A stretch of 64,000 nt of DNA from Aplysia californica (GCF_000002075.1 NW_004797457.1:858801-922800); one strand, 5' to 3'; shown: positions 1 through 12,305, counted from the first letter of the stretch. A program made the numbers and translations. Notes: generated from the letters alone by a model not told the origin.

Positions 1-254
1 AGGGGGGGGAAGAAGAGAGAAGGGAAGAGAAGGGGAGGGGAGGAAGGAGGAGGAGGAGGGGCAAGGAGGACGTAGAAGGAGGAGGGGGGAGAGGGATGGT
101 GATGGTGACAATGTAAGTGCTTCTGTAAGCATGGTTTTCTGTAGATCCATACCCCCGCCCCCCGTCTTATTTTTTATGTGTCTGTCGAATGTCTGTATCC
201 ATTGAAAGCGAATGACAATTCTAAAAAATGTTTTTTTTTTAATTTTAATTTCAG
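1..254. other. Intron sequence, purine-rich at its left end
   Basis: Positions 1-96 are a G/A-rich tract on the + strand. The rest is AT-rich and ends in a good acceptor (TTAATTTCAG at 245-254) for the first visible galactosyltransferase exon. No other feature is seen. Confidence 0.5.
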
Positions 255-536
255 GAAGTTTACACCACCAGCTTTTTTACAGCAAAAAAAATTCAAGAGA
301 GCTGAGAGAATGCCATTTTGCTTTCAATGACACTTCAAGTGAGTTTTTGAATGTAAAAATGTGTTCGTACGTTAAATGTTGAAATTTCAGAAAAGTTTGG
401 TGTCAAATATGCTTACTGTTACCATGGTGACACAGAATTGAGATTCACAATATGCCTCCTCACATAGTATTCATGCTGTTATTTGAAGTAGAGAGGTTCA
501 TAACGAATAATGCAGGGAGCCTTCTTTTCATTGCTC

Positions 537-588
<52 letters not shown>

Positions 589-674
589 AGCGCGTGCTCG
601 TGCCTGCGCGGGTGCGTGCTTGCTTGCATCTGTGTGTGCCTGTATATGTGTGTGCGTGCATGTGTGCATGTGTA

Positions 675-722
<48 letters not shown>

Positions 723-3700
723 AGCACTAAATCAGCTGCTTGCGCTCTGTATACTTCCCGCAAAACAGAGAATGTTTCTTCTTAGTGTTGTAGGATCTGC
801 TCGAGTAATAAGGTAGAGAAATTTGTCAAATTTATCTTGGTCATTTACAACGGCAGTGGAATGTTACAAAGGTTAGGTGCACTCACGCATACACACAACA
901 AGACAGGACATTAGTAAAAATACATGTTTTACGAGCTGAAACAACCCGCTCTGTAAAGCATTCTCTCCGTCCCCCCCCTCTCCCTCTCTCTCTCTCTTTG
1001 TCTCTTTCTTTGTCTCTGTCTCTGTCTCTGTCTCTCTGTCTCTCCCTCTCTCTTATATTTGTAGCACTGTGTGTTCAGTAACCTCACTGCATTTGGCATG
1101 GATGAATTTCTATCTTGCTGTCGAATGGGAATATGTGCTATACATATGCTATAAAATTTATTAATATTGTTATTGGATACAGGGAATGATTTTGTACAAG
1201 TTTTTTAATAATAATAATAATAATAGATAGCATTTGTATAGCGCATATCCCCGCTCAACAACAAGCTCTGTGCGCTTTACACTATATTATTACCCCAGCA
1301 GACCATAGAACACTCCGAAACATTCTCAGCTTCCCGGGAAGCATACAGTGCAAGCAGCTGATTAAGCGCTCAAACACTAACAAACTGACAAGATCTTTCG
1401 CTGTCTATAGCCGGGTACCCATTTCCACCTGGGTTAAGTAAGGAAAATTTGTGTAAAGTGCCTTTTACCATTGCAACTACATGTATCTCTAAGTACATTG
1501 AATCTGCCCTAGTGGCCAACTGTATTAGACAATCGCCTGTACAAACAGCCACTCCCCCCCCCCCCCACCCTTTGTGTGCTTTTGACATTATGATAACACT
1601 GGTTAAGATGATGATGTGTCTAAGACAGCCACCAGCCACTTTTCTCCTCAACAATAGGTGGTCGTCTTAGACAATTTCGATTGAATATTCTATTACTACA
1701 ATATCTCCCCGGTTATCGAACATTGCTTAAAAATTCTTAAAGACAAAAGTTACTCATACAGTTTGATGAGTATACGTACCATTATTATGATTATCACTAC
1801 TATTATTGTTAGAATTATTATTTTTAATTATTATTATTATTATCATTATTATAGGAAGGTTAGTCTGACTGGGAAGAAAGAAAACAGAACAAAACTATGA
1901 ATGATAAGATAGCACTGCAGTTATATCTCATCCAGACTCACAGTGTTATAACGAGCCTTTCTGTCAGGAGGTGTTTCTCAATGAGACGTGATTATCACCT
2001 TATTATTCTCAATAATAAATGTCATGCGGAAAAGAAGTGTTTGGAAAAACTAAAAAATTGTACACTGTTTTGATTTTTATTCATAGGATACAAGAACACA
2101 ACTACAAATTTGGTGAGAAGTGTTCATTCACATTTCAGCACTTTATTATAAACATAACTTGATAATACCCATGACTTGTAGGTTGCAGGGGACTTAGCAA
2201 TATTAGTATGGTCACGAAAAGACTCCCAGTTTTTTTCCCCCTTTTTTACCGTATTACCTGTGATCATCCTAATTGACTGCATTATATTGTTGAGGGTTTT
2301 TTTTCCATGGTATTTAGAAGGACCAATAGAAGCTGACACTGTGTCTGTGCCTGGCATCCATGAACTTGAAGAGATGTTGGGTCCTGATTTAATGCCTGGT
2401 GGCCACTTTGTACCAAGGTTATGCAGGTAATGCTGCATGGAAAAGTATTGATTTTTTTTTAGGCAAAAGATGATTCTAGTTCTTTTTGTGTGCTCAGTGA
2501 AAGAGTTTTAGAGTTTTACGAAAACTGGAAAAAATGTTGTGTAATTTGTAATCGATTGTAATGTCTAATAAATATATTGTAGTAAATCTTCCTCTCAGTC
2601 TGTTACAGGCTTATTTTTTTTTTAAAAATCGAAAACACCAACAGCATCATGCATTGCTACCTTTTCTTTTTCTTTTTGACATAGTCAAGGACATTTTAAA
2701 TTACTCTGTGTGCTTTATTTATGCCGATGATACTGTGGATTATTTATTTTCATGAAGTTAACATGTATTGAAAAAGTGCTGTTTGTATATTATGTGCAGA
2801 TCGTACAAGCTACAGGAACTGAAAACAATAGAATCATGTGTATACAATTTTCACTACCAGCACTCTCTGCACCACTGGGTTGTTCAGGTTCATTTATCAA
2901 AATTAATGATTTTCCGCAGAACAAAAGTTCCACTAAGCAGAGATTGCGAATTACACTGTAGTTGTTTCTTGTATGTTCCTTGTAGTCTATTACAAAAAAA
3001 CCCCATATCATTAAAACAAGTTTTTTTTCCTTTAATAATAGGTCAAAGACGAAGGTGGCTATAATCATTCCATTCAGAGATCGCCGGATCCATCTAAAGA
3101 TATTTCTGCGACATATGCACCCATTTTTGCAACGGCAGAATGTGGAGTATGGAATTTTTGTAGTTGAACAAGTAAGAAAAAAAATTAAATAATTACATAA
3201 TATGTTCTAGATGCTCTAATTCCTTTTGAGTGTCCTTAGTTGATAAATGATTATTTCATTTTGTGCTTACAAACTCCAATAAAGTGGCAGATCAGAAATG
3301 TGCCCATTATTAATTCTTGATTACGGATCCCTGTAAGAACTCTACGATTTTCCTAATATGTCTACCTTTTATGCTAGTTGAGATTTGATTTCAGAATAGT
3401 GTATAGTGGATTTTCCTAATATCTCTACCTTTTATGCTAGTTGCGATTTCATTTCAGAATAGTGTATAACCACTTTATATCATACTTTAGATTTTAATTT
3501 AACTCATTTGCTACATATTATTTTCGGCTTGTGGATGAATTTTTTTCGAGAGGGCGAAATGAGATGATGACTAATGCGCAGTTCACAGGTCTTTGGGGCC
3601 ATAATTTCAAATAAATATCAACATATTATATACCAACATTTTCAGTAGGGTTTGTAGAATACATCTGTATTATTTATTTGTGTATTTTTCAACTTTGGTT

Positions 3701-6700
3701 CCGTAAGAGGCGATTATGCAACACAATTGTGATTGGATGCAGATAAAATTGGAAAATACAAAATTTATAATCTCAGGTGAAACTCAAAAAATATCTTTGC
3801 ATCTAGTCAAATGATACATCAAAATAACCATAAATGTATATAGAACAGGAAAATATTGAACAATGTGCAGTTATTTACATACATTCCATAATATTTGTTC
3901 TTTTGGATCATAACATCCGAAATTGAAAAAAAAAAAATTTTAAAATAATTTTGAAAAAAGGATCACAAACAGAAAAAGAAACGCGTATCTTATATGGAAT
4001 TATTCAGAATTGCATTTGGAATAAACCTATACATGTCTTGAGTGGTACTTTTTGAGTAATTTCTACCAAAAGTAGTGATTTTGGGGAGAAAAAAATATTT
4101 TGACTATTTAGATCTAGGCCTAGATCTAGCTCTCAAAAATATTGATTTCTCAATCACAGTGCACAGGCAATTTGCGTCCAATAGTATCAATATTATAAAG
4201 AAGAGTCCTTCATTTTTTAGTAGGCAAAATAAGGATACATTTTGATGTGTAAAAGTACTAAGGCTATAATTTGGGCTTTGCGATAAAACAAAGTCGAATA
4301 AACTACGAAATCGTGTTTCAAAACTGAATCAAAACTTCCGATTTTCGGTGGAAACGCTTGACCCGGAAGTCAACATTATTATGACCTTTATTTTAACATG
4401 GATATGTGGATTGGAATAGAAACCAAACTAAAATTGAACGTCGGTTCTCAAGCCGCCGGGGGCGGCTTAGCGTACTGACGGCACTTTAGTCGCGCCGCCC
4501 CCCACGGCTCGGCGTAGTGAATGAGTTAACAGACCTGTTTGTGTATGTTGACTAAATTTTGAATTACTTCCCGCAGGAAGGAGTTACCCCATTTAACAGA
4601 GCCATTCTGCTAAACATCGGTTATGTGGAGTCTGAAATGCTGCACCACTATGACTGTTTTATCTTCCATGATGTTGACTTGCTTCCATTAGATGATCGAA
4701 ATATATACGCCTGCTCAGAAAATCCCGTCCATCTAAGTGCTTCCATAGATACACATGATTTCAAGTGAGTGAATGAATGAACATGAAAAGAACTTCAATT
4801 CAAACTGAACAAAGTACAGTCCACGCCGGCTTTAAGCACGGTCATCAGGAGAAAGCATAAGCGTGCTTAATGACGAAGCGGGCTTGAGTGCGAAGTAGAT
4901 ATAATCCAGAGACTTTCATGTAGAAAATTTCCTGTGCTATATCCCTTTGTTTGTAAGTAGGCCTATAGCGGTCCCGCAAAAGTGTTCACTGTTATTTTTA
5001 CCCGCCATGGTAGTTTTCTTTTGTTTGTTTGTTTGTTTTGTTTTGTAGTTGAATGGGAAATGAAAACTTAATTTAGACAGCCAGACACGATACAGCACAC
5101 TAGGCCTACACACTGCCTGTGCGTACCACTGGCCGCTGTGCCACATTCATACCACTGCCTTCATCCCCCCCAAAAGAGCACACGGTCGTCGATTGCACCA
5201 CGTGCGTGATACCAAATCAGGATAATCGGATAGGGAGGTGCAATAAGGTGAAATCACGGCCTGCCTCCTTTTGTCGCCTCCCCGACTCTCTTTGCATTTT
5301 TTTTTGTCTGTGTGTAGCTTTGCCCTAGGCTAGATCCTATGTCCGTGCACGTGGCTGTGTACATTTCTCTGCCTTCCTCTCCGCACGTGTATGTGTCCAT
5401 CACTTCCGTTCTTTGTGTTTCTCTTAACGCACTCACAGCTGCGGCGTAGACTGTGTTCAAACTTTGATGGGTCATCATGAAAGTATTGACTGTCTTGTAA
5501 ATGAAGTGTGCCTGAAGCCGAAGTTACCGTGCTTAAAGGCGTGTAATTTATATAGCAAAAATTCGGTAAGAGCCGTTTAGCGTGCTTGAGTCCGAAACAT
5601 GCTTTATGCTGGCGTGCTTAAAGCCGGCACGGACTGTATGAGTAACCAATGATGTAATCAGTATATGACTAAAATGTTTGTGTTAATAAATAATTGATAT
5701 GTACTTATTTTGCCATTGTAAGATGATGTGAGAACTATGATTAAAGACAAATTGGGATAGAGCTTGAAAGCTGGAAGATACCATTTCCAATTTCCAAATG
5801 ACAACTCTTATACTTTGCTACTAGTTTACGGTAGCATTCATAATGTTGTTATTGATGAGACACAGACATTGGAAAAGATTTATTTTAGCAATAGCTGCTT
5901 GAAAATGAGTCTTTCTTCAGCCTTTTGTTCTTTTTTAAAAAAAAGGATATATTGAAATGGTTACAGTAGTATCATTGTGCACAGATGATGTGACTCTAAG
6001 AAAGTTAAAAAGATCAGTTTGTGCAGTAATGTGACATCTTTTGTCATTGATACATCGTTATTAATTAATTGTGAACTTTGGTCTTTAGAAACGTGACAGT
6101 TTTCAACTGTGACTAGTTGCATTTTGTGAACACCTCATTTGTCCCAGAAAAGAGACATGTAGAGTCTAGTGCGCACACAGCAAAATTGGCAGGATGCGGA
6201 AATCTTTTCGTTATTTACAAATTTCGCAATGTACATGTTTTAACTATAAAGAATATAAATGAGTAAGAAAAAAATTGGGAACCTGAAAATCTGTTCTCTA
6301 AATGTATTTTTCTCTCTTTACGTGTCCACTGTGTGCCTGTTAGACTCAATACTTATACAAACACTTTTTAGAATATCTTCTTCTCAGATGTAGGCCTTCA
6401 CATTACAAATTATGAGCAAGTTTTATTTAAAGTGCATGATTTGAAATTGTTACATATGTTCTTTGCTCAGACTGATGTACAACAACCTATTTGGTGGAGT
6501 CTCTGCACTAACCAAAGAAATGATGCTGAAGGTCAATGGGTTCTCTAACATATACTTTGGCTGGGGAGGTGAAGACGATGATATGTCATACAGGTAAAGT
6601 AGGCCTTTATGCGGAATTGTAAGTAAATGTTCGAATGTTGAAAACACTGTAGGTTTCCATTCTCGTTATCAAGGTAGGGTGGTTTTAAAAATGACTGATG

Positions 6701-9234
6701 AAAAATTGGCACGCTGTAACTCACAGGTATTACAAAGTGACGTGTATGTATTCATATTTTCATCTCTTCAATTTAAAGGAAATATAAAAACTACAATTGG
6801 AATATTTTTTGTTGGCAGCTTTTAAAATATAATTTGAATTCCTGTTGAGCATCTATATATGTGTGGTTTGGCATTCAATGACCAAACTTTCCAAATGATA
6901 TCCACCTGACATGTAAAAAAAAATGCAAAAGGGACATACCTTTTCAAAATCATTGACTTTTATTATGAAAAGTTGGGTACATCAGCTGATTTTTTCACTG
7001 CATTCATGTTCAGTGTGCAGTGTATGACAACTAAACAAATACTACAAATTAATTGAATGGACCACTGAATTTATACATCTCAACCATATAATACGAACTC
7101 TTATTAGTCTTATGACATCCCTGGTTGCTGGCCTTTGCCACTGCACCCTGATATGAGGTTCTATTTAGGTTTGTACAAGTTCCCTTGCTTTATGTAAAAT
7201 ATCTCTAGTCTGTTCTGTATCCTCTGTTTATGTGGTGTATTTTTGTTACTTTTTCCAATTACAGAGTGAGAAGTCATGGTATGGATATCGAACGGTACAT
7301 TCCAGAGGTTGCCAGGTACACAATGATGAAGCATGCCAAGGCAGATGGACCAAGCAGGCGAGTCCAAATTATTCTTCCACCTGGGGACATTTGTTTATAA
7401 TATGTATGGCTAATTGGTATTAATTGGTTGTATATATTTTAAACTCCCAGCGACACAATTTAGATCATTATGAGACGGGGTTTCTGCGACCCGCCTTTCA
7501 CAGCCAACCTGGGCTGAGTAGAATACTAGCATCTTAACAGACAAAAATACTTGTGCTTTGTAGAATGATTTTCCATGCAGACATTGAACTCCTTTTGAAC
7601 TCCTATCCTATAGGCACAGCATTGAAGAGCCTAACCGTTACAACACGGCTGCTCTTATAATTGTATAGTTAACTCACTGACTACGGATCCCGTCATGGGT
7701 ACGGGGTGGACTGTCGGTTCGCAGGTACGGATCCCGTACCCCTGACGGGATTGACTTTGCGGTTTTGTTCCGTATCTTGTGCTCCCGTCACATGAACAGG
7801 AATGGACTCCAGTGCTAGTTTTGCCTCTTGTTTCGTTTCGTGCTGAGTTTGGCTAAAGTTTCGTGGTAACTTTTTAAGCAATTGAAGGTGAAGGACAGTC
7901 ACCTCATCTGGGGTTGACCTGACCGGAACTCGCGCTATGTTTTTTCTATAAAAATGATAGTAATCCGACAGTCTCATTGAAGTAATGGTCGCATGAACAA
8001 GAATCACATAATTTCGCTGTTTTCGATACTTCTGTACATTTTGCTAGTTCTAGTGACTCAGGATATGATGTGTCTGATAGTTAGGACCCTGGATATGTAC
8101 CCGAACATGGCCTGAGTCGTAGTTTTAGGGCTAGATCTAGCACTAGTACTGTTGTTGTTGTTCGTGCGACGAAATCACAACTTCGTTCCTTACATCTGTC
8201 TCATGTAATTCAGTGTATGGGTCTGAATAAACGTACAGACCAGCTTTTATATTTTCACCAAACACTCACACATGGATACAAATCAAAACAGAACACTTTG
8301 AACTTTTATTTTTGTTGTTTTTGTGAATTTCATTCTATCTGTCATGTCTCTGGAAATTTTTAGAAAAATCAAATTCATTCCAATTTTGAAACAATGATAA
8401 GAATTAAAGTATTAGTCCTAGAGAACTTAATTTTTTTTGCAATAGATTAAGTTTGAAAGTTACTTTACTGTTTCAAAAAATAATTACAATAGGGTAATTC
8501 TGAGAGTTGTGGTGGTGTTTTGAAATACCCCCAAAAATGCCAGTACTCAGCACTAGTGATTCGTGAAAGGGGCCAGTCATCAGTGAGTTAAACGAATAGA
8601 GACTAACATAAGATCATGCAATGTAAAGAACACTGGTGGTTGATGCTTAAGGCTTAGGACTTAATTGTGCCCATAGATAAAAAAAGAAACCTTATTGGTT
8701 GGCCCCATTAGTGAATGCTGTCATGTACTCTCTCCATCTGCTCTTGATTTTTATTCGAATATTTCACTCTGAAACTATATGATACTTACATTGACTTACA
8801 TTACAGTGTTTTGTGCACTTGCAGACGTACTAATACTGGGGAAGTCTTAAAAAAGGTCCATATTGTGTTTGAAATATTTATGAATTACATGAATGCTAAT
8901 GTAGTATTACTTCTTTCTTTGCCTTTTTTTGCCTCCTACACCTCCTTCTTTTCTCCTGTATTCAGACAAATAAAAGTAGAAACATAAAACTAAGGACCTT
9001 GACCAATAATCATATATATGAATGCTATAATATAGAGACTAGAGAACTTTGTGTTATTTTAAAATCTTATTTCTCTTCAGATACCGACTGTTCGCTTCAA
9101 GTCGTGATCGGATTCACTCTGATGGCATAAATACTTTGAAGTACGAAAGAATAGACATACAGCTGTTGCCTCTGTACACATGGATATTAGTCAGGATAAA
9201 TGAATCAGAAATACTGGAACCCTTTGGGTTATAG
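255..9234 (+). CDS. Beta-1,4-galactosyltransferase family (GT7) enzyme, 5'-partial
   Basis: Exons: 255-338, 2318-2426, 3042-3171, 4577-4764, 6471-6593, 7265-7357, 9081-9234 (stop TAG 9232-9234). All junction phases agree, giving about 293 residues. Family enzymes are Golgi type II membrane proteins that move a sugar from a UDP-sugar to GlcNAc; the N-terminal anchor and stem are missing to the left. Visible GT7 landmarks in order: KVAIIIPFRDR, LQRQ, FVVEQ, PFNRA, FHDVDLLP (the metal-binding DxD), LFGGVSALTK, FGWGGEDDD (acceptor and catalytic region), MMKH (second metal-site Met and His) and a conserved end with SDGINTLKY and LPLYT. The residue before FGGVSA is Leu, where vertebrate galactosyltransferase 1 has Tyr; invertebrate GalNAc-transferases have Ile. 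The donor may therefore be UDP-GalNAc (inference). The sixth intron has a GC donor (AGCAG/GCGAGT). Exon 255-338 is the least certain; it is supported by its splice sites and phase, and contains an NDTS glycosylation site. Family assignment is firm; subfamily is not. Confidence 0.9.
535..720. repeat. Interrupted (TG)n microsatellite
   Basis: Two long TG runs (about 535-588 and 679-719) flank a variable centre of GCGTGC/TGCATG units. It lies in the first visible intron of the galactosyltransferase gene. Open frames here only spell Cys-Val or His-Thr and are not genes. Confidence 0.95.
960..1056. repeat. (CT)n/TCTG low-complexity tract
   Basis: A C/T-only stretch built of CTCTCT and TCTGTC units, intronic. 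Confidence 0.9.
1207..1467 (-). mobile_element. SINE family 1, head-truncated copy
   Basis: It reads in reverse: an (AAT)n tail, then TAGCATTTGTATAGCGC, then the long shared body up to the GTAAAGTGCCTTT element. The tRNA-like head present in the copies at 22984-23331 and 31277-31609 is missing. A TA-type MITE remnant begins just to its right. Confidence 0.85.
1494..1688. mobile_element. Short TA-type MITE (family with ACGGCCACC units)
   Basis: It matches the termini and subterminal units of the full copy at 13074-13853: CTGCCCTAGTGGCC on the left, and CCACTTTTCTCCTC plus GGTGGTCGTCTTAGACAATT on the right. It carries an expanded run of 13 Cs (1554-1566) where the full copy has six. Confidence 0.75.
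2427..3041. other. Intron of the galactosyltransferase gene, no feature seen
   Basis: AT-rich sequence with several short chance open frames. They show no family signal and no usable splice borders. Confidence 0.5.
3346..3468. repeat. 63-bp tandem duplication
   Basis: Two adjacent near-identical units starting GATTTTCCTAATAT at 3346 and 3409. They differ at only a few positions, so the duplication is recent. It is intronic. Confidence 0.9.
3499..4529. mobile_element. piggyBac-like non-autonomous element (TTAA family B)
   Basis: It begins TTAACTCATTTGCTAC and ends GTAGTGAATGAGTTAA, so the inverted termini include the TTAA target duplicated at both ends. It is collinear over its whole length with 16230-17232 (shared GGTCTTTGGGGCC, TGCATTTGGAATAAACCTA and a GC-rich right end with the GCCGCCGGGGGCGG block). 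About 1 kb, no coding capacity seen. It lies in the intron just left of the DxD-coding exon, ending 48 bp before it. Confidence 0.85.
4817..5636. mobile_element. TA-flanked MITE with 24-bp inverted repeats (mariner/Tigger-like)
   Basis: The left end is CAGTCCACGCCGGCTTTAAG and continues to GCACG; the right end is its inverse with two changes. TA dinucleotides at 4815-4816 and 5637-5638 are the likely target duplication. Further GCGTGCTTAA/GCTTGAGTCCGAA units lie inside both ends. It is 820 bp, with no transposase reading frame. It lies in the galactosyltransferase intron. Confidence 0.88.
7477..7660 (-). mobile_element. SINE family 2, degraded copy
   Basis: It shares the TGGGCTGAGTgGAATAC...CATCTTAACAGACA body and the reversed tRNA-like head region with the better copies at 28262-28402, 40712-40845 and 60733-60897. 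Confidence 0.55.
7669..8591. mobile_element. piggyBac-like non-autonomous element (TTAA family D)
   Basis: Ends are TTAACTCACTGACTACGG and GTCATCAGTGAGTTAA, mirror images over the first dozen bases including TTAA. 923 bp. The left part repeats TACGGATCCCGT units. No transposase was found. It is intronic. Confidence 0.75.
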
Positions 9235-9289
9235 TATACATAAGGAAGTACTAAAAGTAGGCTACTTGGAGGAGGGACTTACATTCCGA

Positions 9290-9420
9290 TGTAAATGAGA
9301 TGGAATAAAGCTGGATAGAGGTGGAGACTTTAGCCAAGAACAAAATTACAAGGAGAACTCTTATTGGTGGCCTATACTCTTGCAAAGAGTGAGAAAAGCT
9401 GATGGTAATGAAATAGATTA
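9290..9420 (+). mobile_element. Possible LINE C-terminal remnant
   Basis: A decayed frame with GGAATAAAGCTGGA...GGTGGCCTATACTC recalls the SWxxI/A...RGLY ending of the LINE tails at 57046 and 62151. Weak; it lies in the probable 3' untranslated region of the galactosyltransferase gene. Confidence 0.3.
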
Positions 9421-9717
9421 CAGAAGTTTAATGTTCCCATAAACACAGTTTAGATCATTTAGAAGGCAGAATGATAACGATATACTTAAGGTAATTAATT
9501 TTTGTGTGTGGGCCTATTGACTGGAGTGAAAGTGAAAGTTAATCTGACAGATCTGAGAGAACACCCGAAGGTGACTACATTTACCCTTCTGTGCACTGAA
9601 AGCACATCTGCCTCAGCGTATTGTGGTGTGTATTATATTTCAGCCAAGGTGCAGAAACCTGGGTGCACAGGTCCAGTAAGGTCAAGGGGACCGTGCCCAA
9701 AGAGTTAGTACAATGTA

Positions 9718-9866
9718 TCTCTGTATAAAGCTTCTTACAAACTAAAAAAAAGCGTCTGTATAAATTTTGTTAAACAGTGAAAAATGCTTTCTGCATAAAG
9801 CTTTTTACTAATTGAAAAATGCTATCTTTATAAAAACATTTTACAAAATGAAAAACAAAAAATGAA
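9718..9866. repeat. Three degenerate ~55-bp tandem units
   Basis: TCT.TATAAAG/AATTTT...TTAC/AAA...GTGAAAAATGC recurs three times in a row downstream of the galactosyltransferase stop. Confidence 0.7.
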
Positions 9867-10449
9867 ACGGAATGTTGTATCATGCTGTGCCTTTTGTGCT
9901 CATTTATCTTGTGATAACTTCAGTTTTGTTCCTGAACTTCCAGTTTGTACTCTGCTTTATTGCCTTAATATCAGATATGCACATAATTTTCTTTATCCTG
10001 AAAAATATATATGTAATAAGATTTATAAGATAAGATGAGCAACAGCCCTCTTTATTAATCCTCTACAAGAAGAAATTAACAGTGTCCAGTATGGTGTAGT
10101 TGGAAAGAAAAAAGGAGGGGTGTTGGCAATTACAGTTTAGCATGCACATTGTGAAAATGTAGAGCTCGATTTGAACACATTTTCATGTATGCACATTTGA
10201 AATATAAAGAATATATATATTTATTTTAAAAAACTCTGGGACCTGAAAATCTGTTCGCTATGTTCTTGTTTCACTATTTGCATGGTGGCTGTGTGCGTGA
10301 TGGACTACTGTGCATGTTTTGATCTCAAATGTTGGATGTTACTTCATTTCATTATTTTATTTTATGGTGAAAAGGTTAAGTAGGCTACTTGTCTGTGATG
10401 AGAGTTGTACTCGGAACACAAACAAGGGTAAATATATATTTAAGGGAAT

Positions 10450-10460
10450 GTGTGAGCGTG

Positions 10461-10519
<59 letters not shown>

Positions 10520-10612
10520 TCGCGCATGCGCACGTGTGTGTGTGTGTGTGTGTGTGAGTGCGTGAGTGTATGTGTGCGTGCACACGTGCGTGCGTGTGAG
10601 TTTAAGAATGTG
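10450..10612. repeat. (TG)n microsatellite with CGCATGCGCAC interruptions
   Basis: Long TG runs broken by an alternating purine/pyrimidine centre, all of it able to form Z-DNA in principle. It lies in the probable 3' untranslated region or just past it. Confidence 0.95.
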
Positions 10613-10802
10613 CACAGTTTTTCATTTGTACACATTAGGGGATGTGTGCATTTTTATATGTTGACTACAGTGTCAATGGTATAAAAAATGTAGTGTTGTC
10701 TGTTTTTATAGATGTTGTGCAGTGCCTTGAAATTGTGTGGCATTTTAGTAGATTAGAATTGGTGTTTTTATCATGTACTTTCTAATGATGATGATGTTGT
10801 TG

Positions 10803-10808
10803 AATAAA
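10803..10808 (+). terminator. Candidate poly(A) signal AATAAA
   Basis: First of two hexamers about 1.6-1.7 kb after the galactosyltransferase stop. Either could end the transcript. Confidence 0.4.
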
Positions 10809-10948
10809 GAGTAGGCCTTAAAAGTAAGCTCAAATGTACAGATTATATCAAATATATACATAAATAATTTCCTGAAATATTTGATGTCTTTGAATGATTT
10901 TTAATCTTTTACATTGTTGTCATATAGTCTATGCCAAGATGCTTTTAC

Positions 10949-10954
10949 AATAAA
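10949..10954 (+). terminator. Candidate poly(A) signal AATAAA
   Basis: The second hexamer, in ACAATAAAGAC, with T/G-rich sequence following. It is a plausible end of the galactosyltransferase transcript. Confidence 0.45.
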
Positions 10955-10959
10955 GACAT

Positions 10960-11980
10960 GAACATTCGATTTCCCAATGTTTTTATTGGATAAAAAGAAA
11001 TTTAAAGATATCTTTGCTCCAGATGCATGATATACTTCATTTTATGAAATTTATAGCTTGTTTTATAGAAGATAACTAGGCCAAAGGGCTAGAATTCAGA
11101 TGGCTGCTAGATTAGAAAAGTAAAGCTAAGTAAAGTAAAGAATAGAAGAAAACATTTTTTTCGGCCTTAAGATTTGAGTTTCTGTGTCATGTATTAAAAG
11201 AAACATGTCTATCCTTTCTTTTTTTTACAAAGATGGTAACTGGAAAGGCAAGACTTCCTAATCAATCAGTATTCAGTATGCTTGTGCGGAGACTATTAAC
11301 TTTGTGAAACTGAGAATGTATGGGAAAGAAAGACCTTCCCCATACCTCTTGTAGTAGTTTCAGGGGAAAAAATGTTCATCCAAACACTTGCAAAATGACC
11401 AGCTTTAGAAATTGCTCTCTATGTTAGAGGTTTAAACCAAAGTTGTTCCATGATAATGACTTGGTTTCCATTAAGTATTTTAAACTTTATGCAGTTCCCA
11501 TTCCCCAAAGATATAAAAACACATTAATTTGCATCACAAACACTTATGTGTTTGGTTTGAAATGTTTGGAAGTCATTAAAAAAACAAAACAAAGGTAGCC
11601 TCATAGACTAAGCTGGGGGTCTTTGAAAGTTTTAACATATAAACCTGTGTGGTGATAAGCCATCCCTGCACACAAAAATCCACAAGGTAGTAGATGTTGA
11701 ACACATTTGGAGTGGAGCAAAAAAAAAAAAAAAAGGTTTCTTTTCAAATGCAACACATTTGGCCCTTCTACAAGCATACCTCAACTGTTCATGCACTGTC
11801 ATGTTTAATATGTGTAGGCCCCTACTGACGTTGTAGTGTTGGAGAATTTATTCAATTCAAGGATACTTTTTGAGGAGTAATCTGAATATAAAGTTGATTG
11901 CTGATATTCTGTGGTTGGTTGCATCATTTGTCCTTACAGAGAGGGTAGTAGGGGCCTACTGAGTGCACACTGCCAGTCGA
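10960..11980. other. Intergenic stretch, no feature seen
   Basis: AT-rich, with an A-run at 11719-11734. No exon, RNA or repeat boundary was recognised. Confidence 0.5.
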
Positions 11981-11989
11981 ATTCGGATG

Positions 11990-12125
11990 CAGTGAGTTGG
12001 GACCAGCCAGATTTTTCCCCATGTAGGGTTAAAAGCTGCCATTTTGGCACAGTTGGACCAAATTCAACTGAATTTAATTGTGATCTTAAAAATCCTAGTT
12101 GTTTGTTTTTCAAGGTGGCAAGTCA
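11990..12125. mobile_element. Degraded relative of the 43003-43238 MITE
   Basis: It shares GCCAGATTTTTCC, AAAAGCT(G/A)CCATT(T/G)TGGCACA and the TTGTTTGTTTTTCAAGG interior in the same order, but clear inverted termini are not preserved. Confidence 0.5.
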
Positions 12126-12305
12126 AATCGATCGTTTCTGAAAAGTTGGTATTATGAGTATTGAAGCTATTGTATGCATGTATGAAAACTTGTACCTTAC
12201 TAATATTATATTATCAACAGTAAAACTGGACACAACAAAATGGTGAAATTAAATATATAGGCATTGATTTGGCCAAAAGGGGTTAATGTATTTAATATAT
12301 ATATT

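Noticed and set aside
510-785. Open frames across TG/CA tracts here and at 10310-10684, 20227-20562, 39168-39459 and 53018-53309
   Set aside because: They spell Cys-Val or His-Thr from dinucleotide repeats and have no splice or family support.
2752-3068. Overlapping frames on both strands
   Set aside because: Intronic; only the segment after the acceptor at 3041 is coding.
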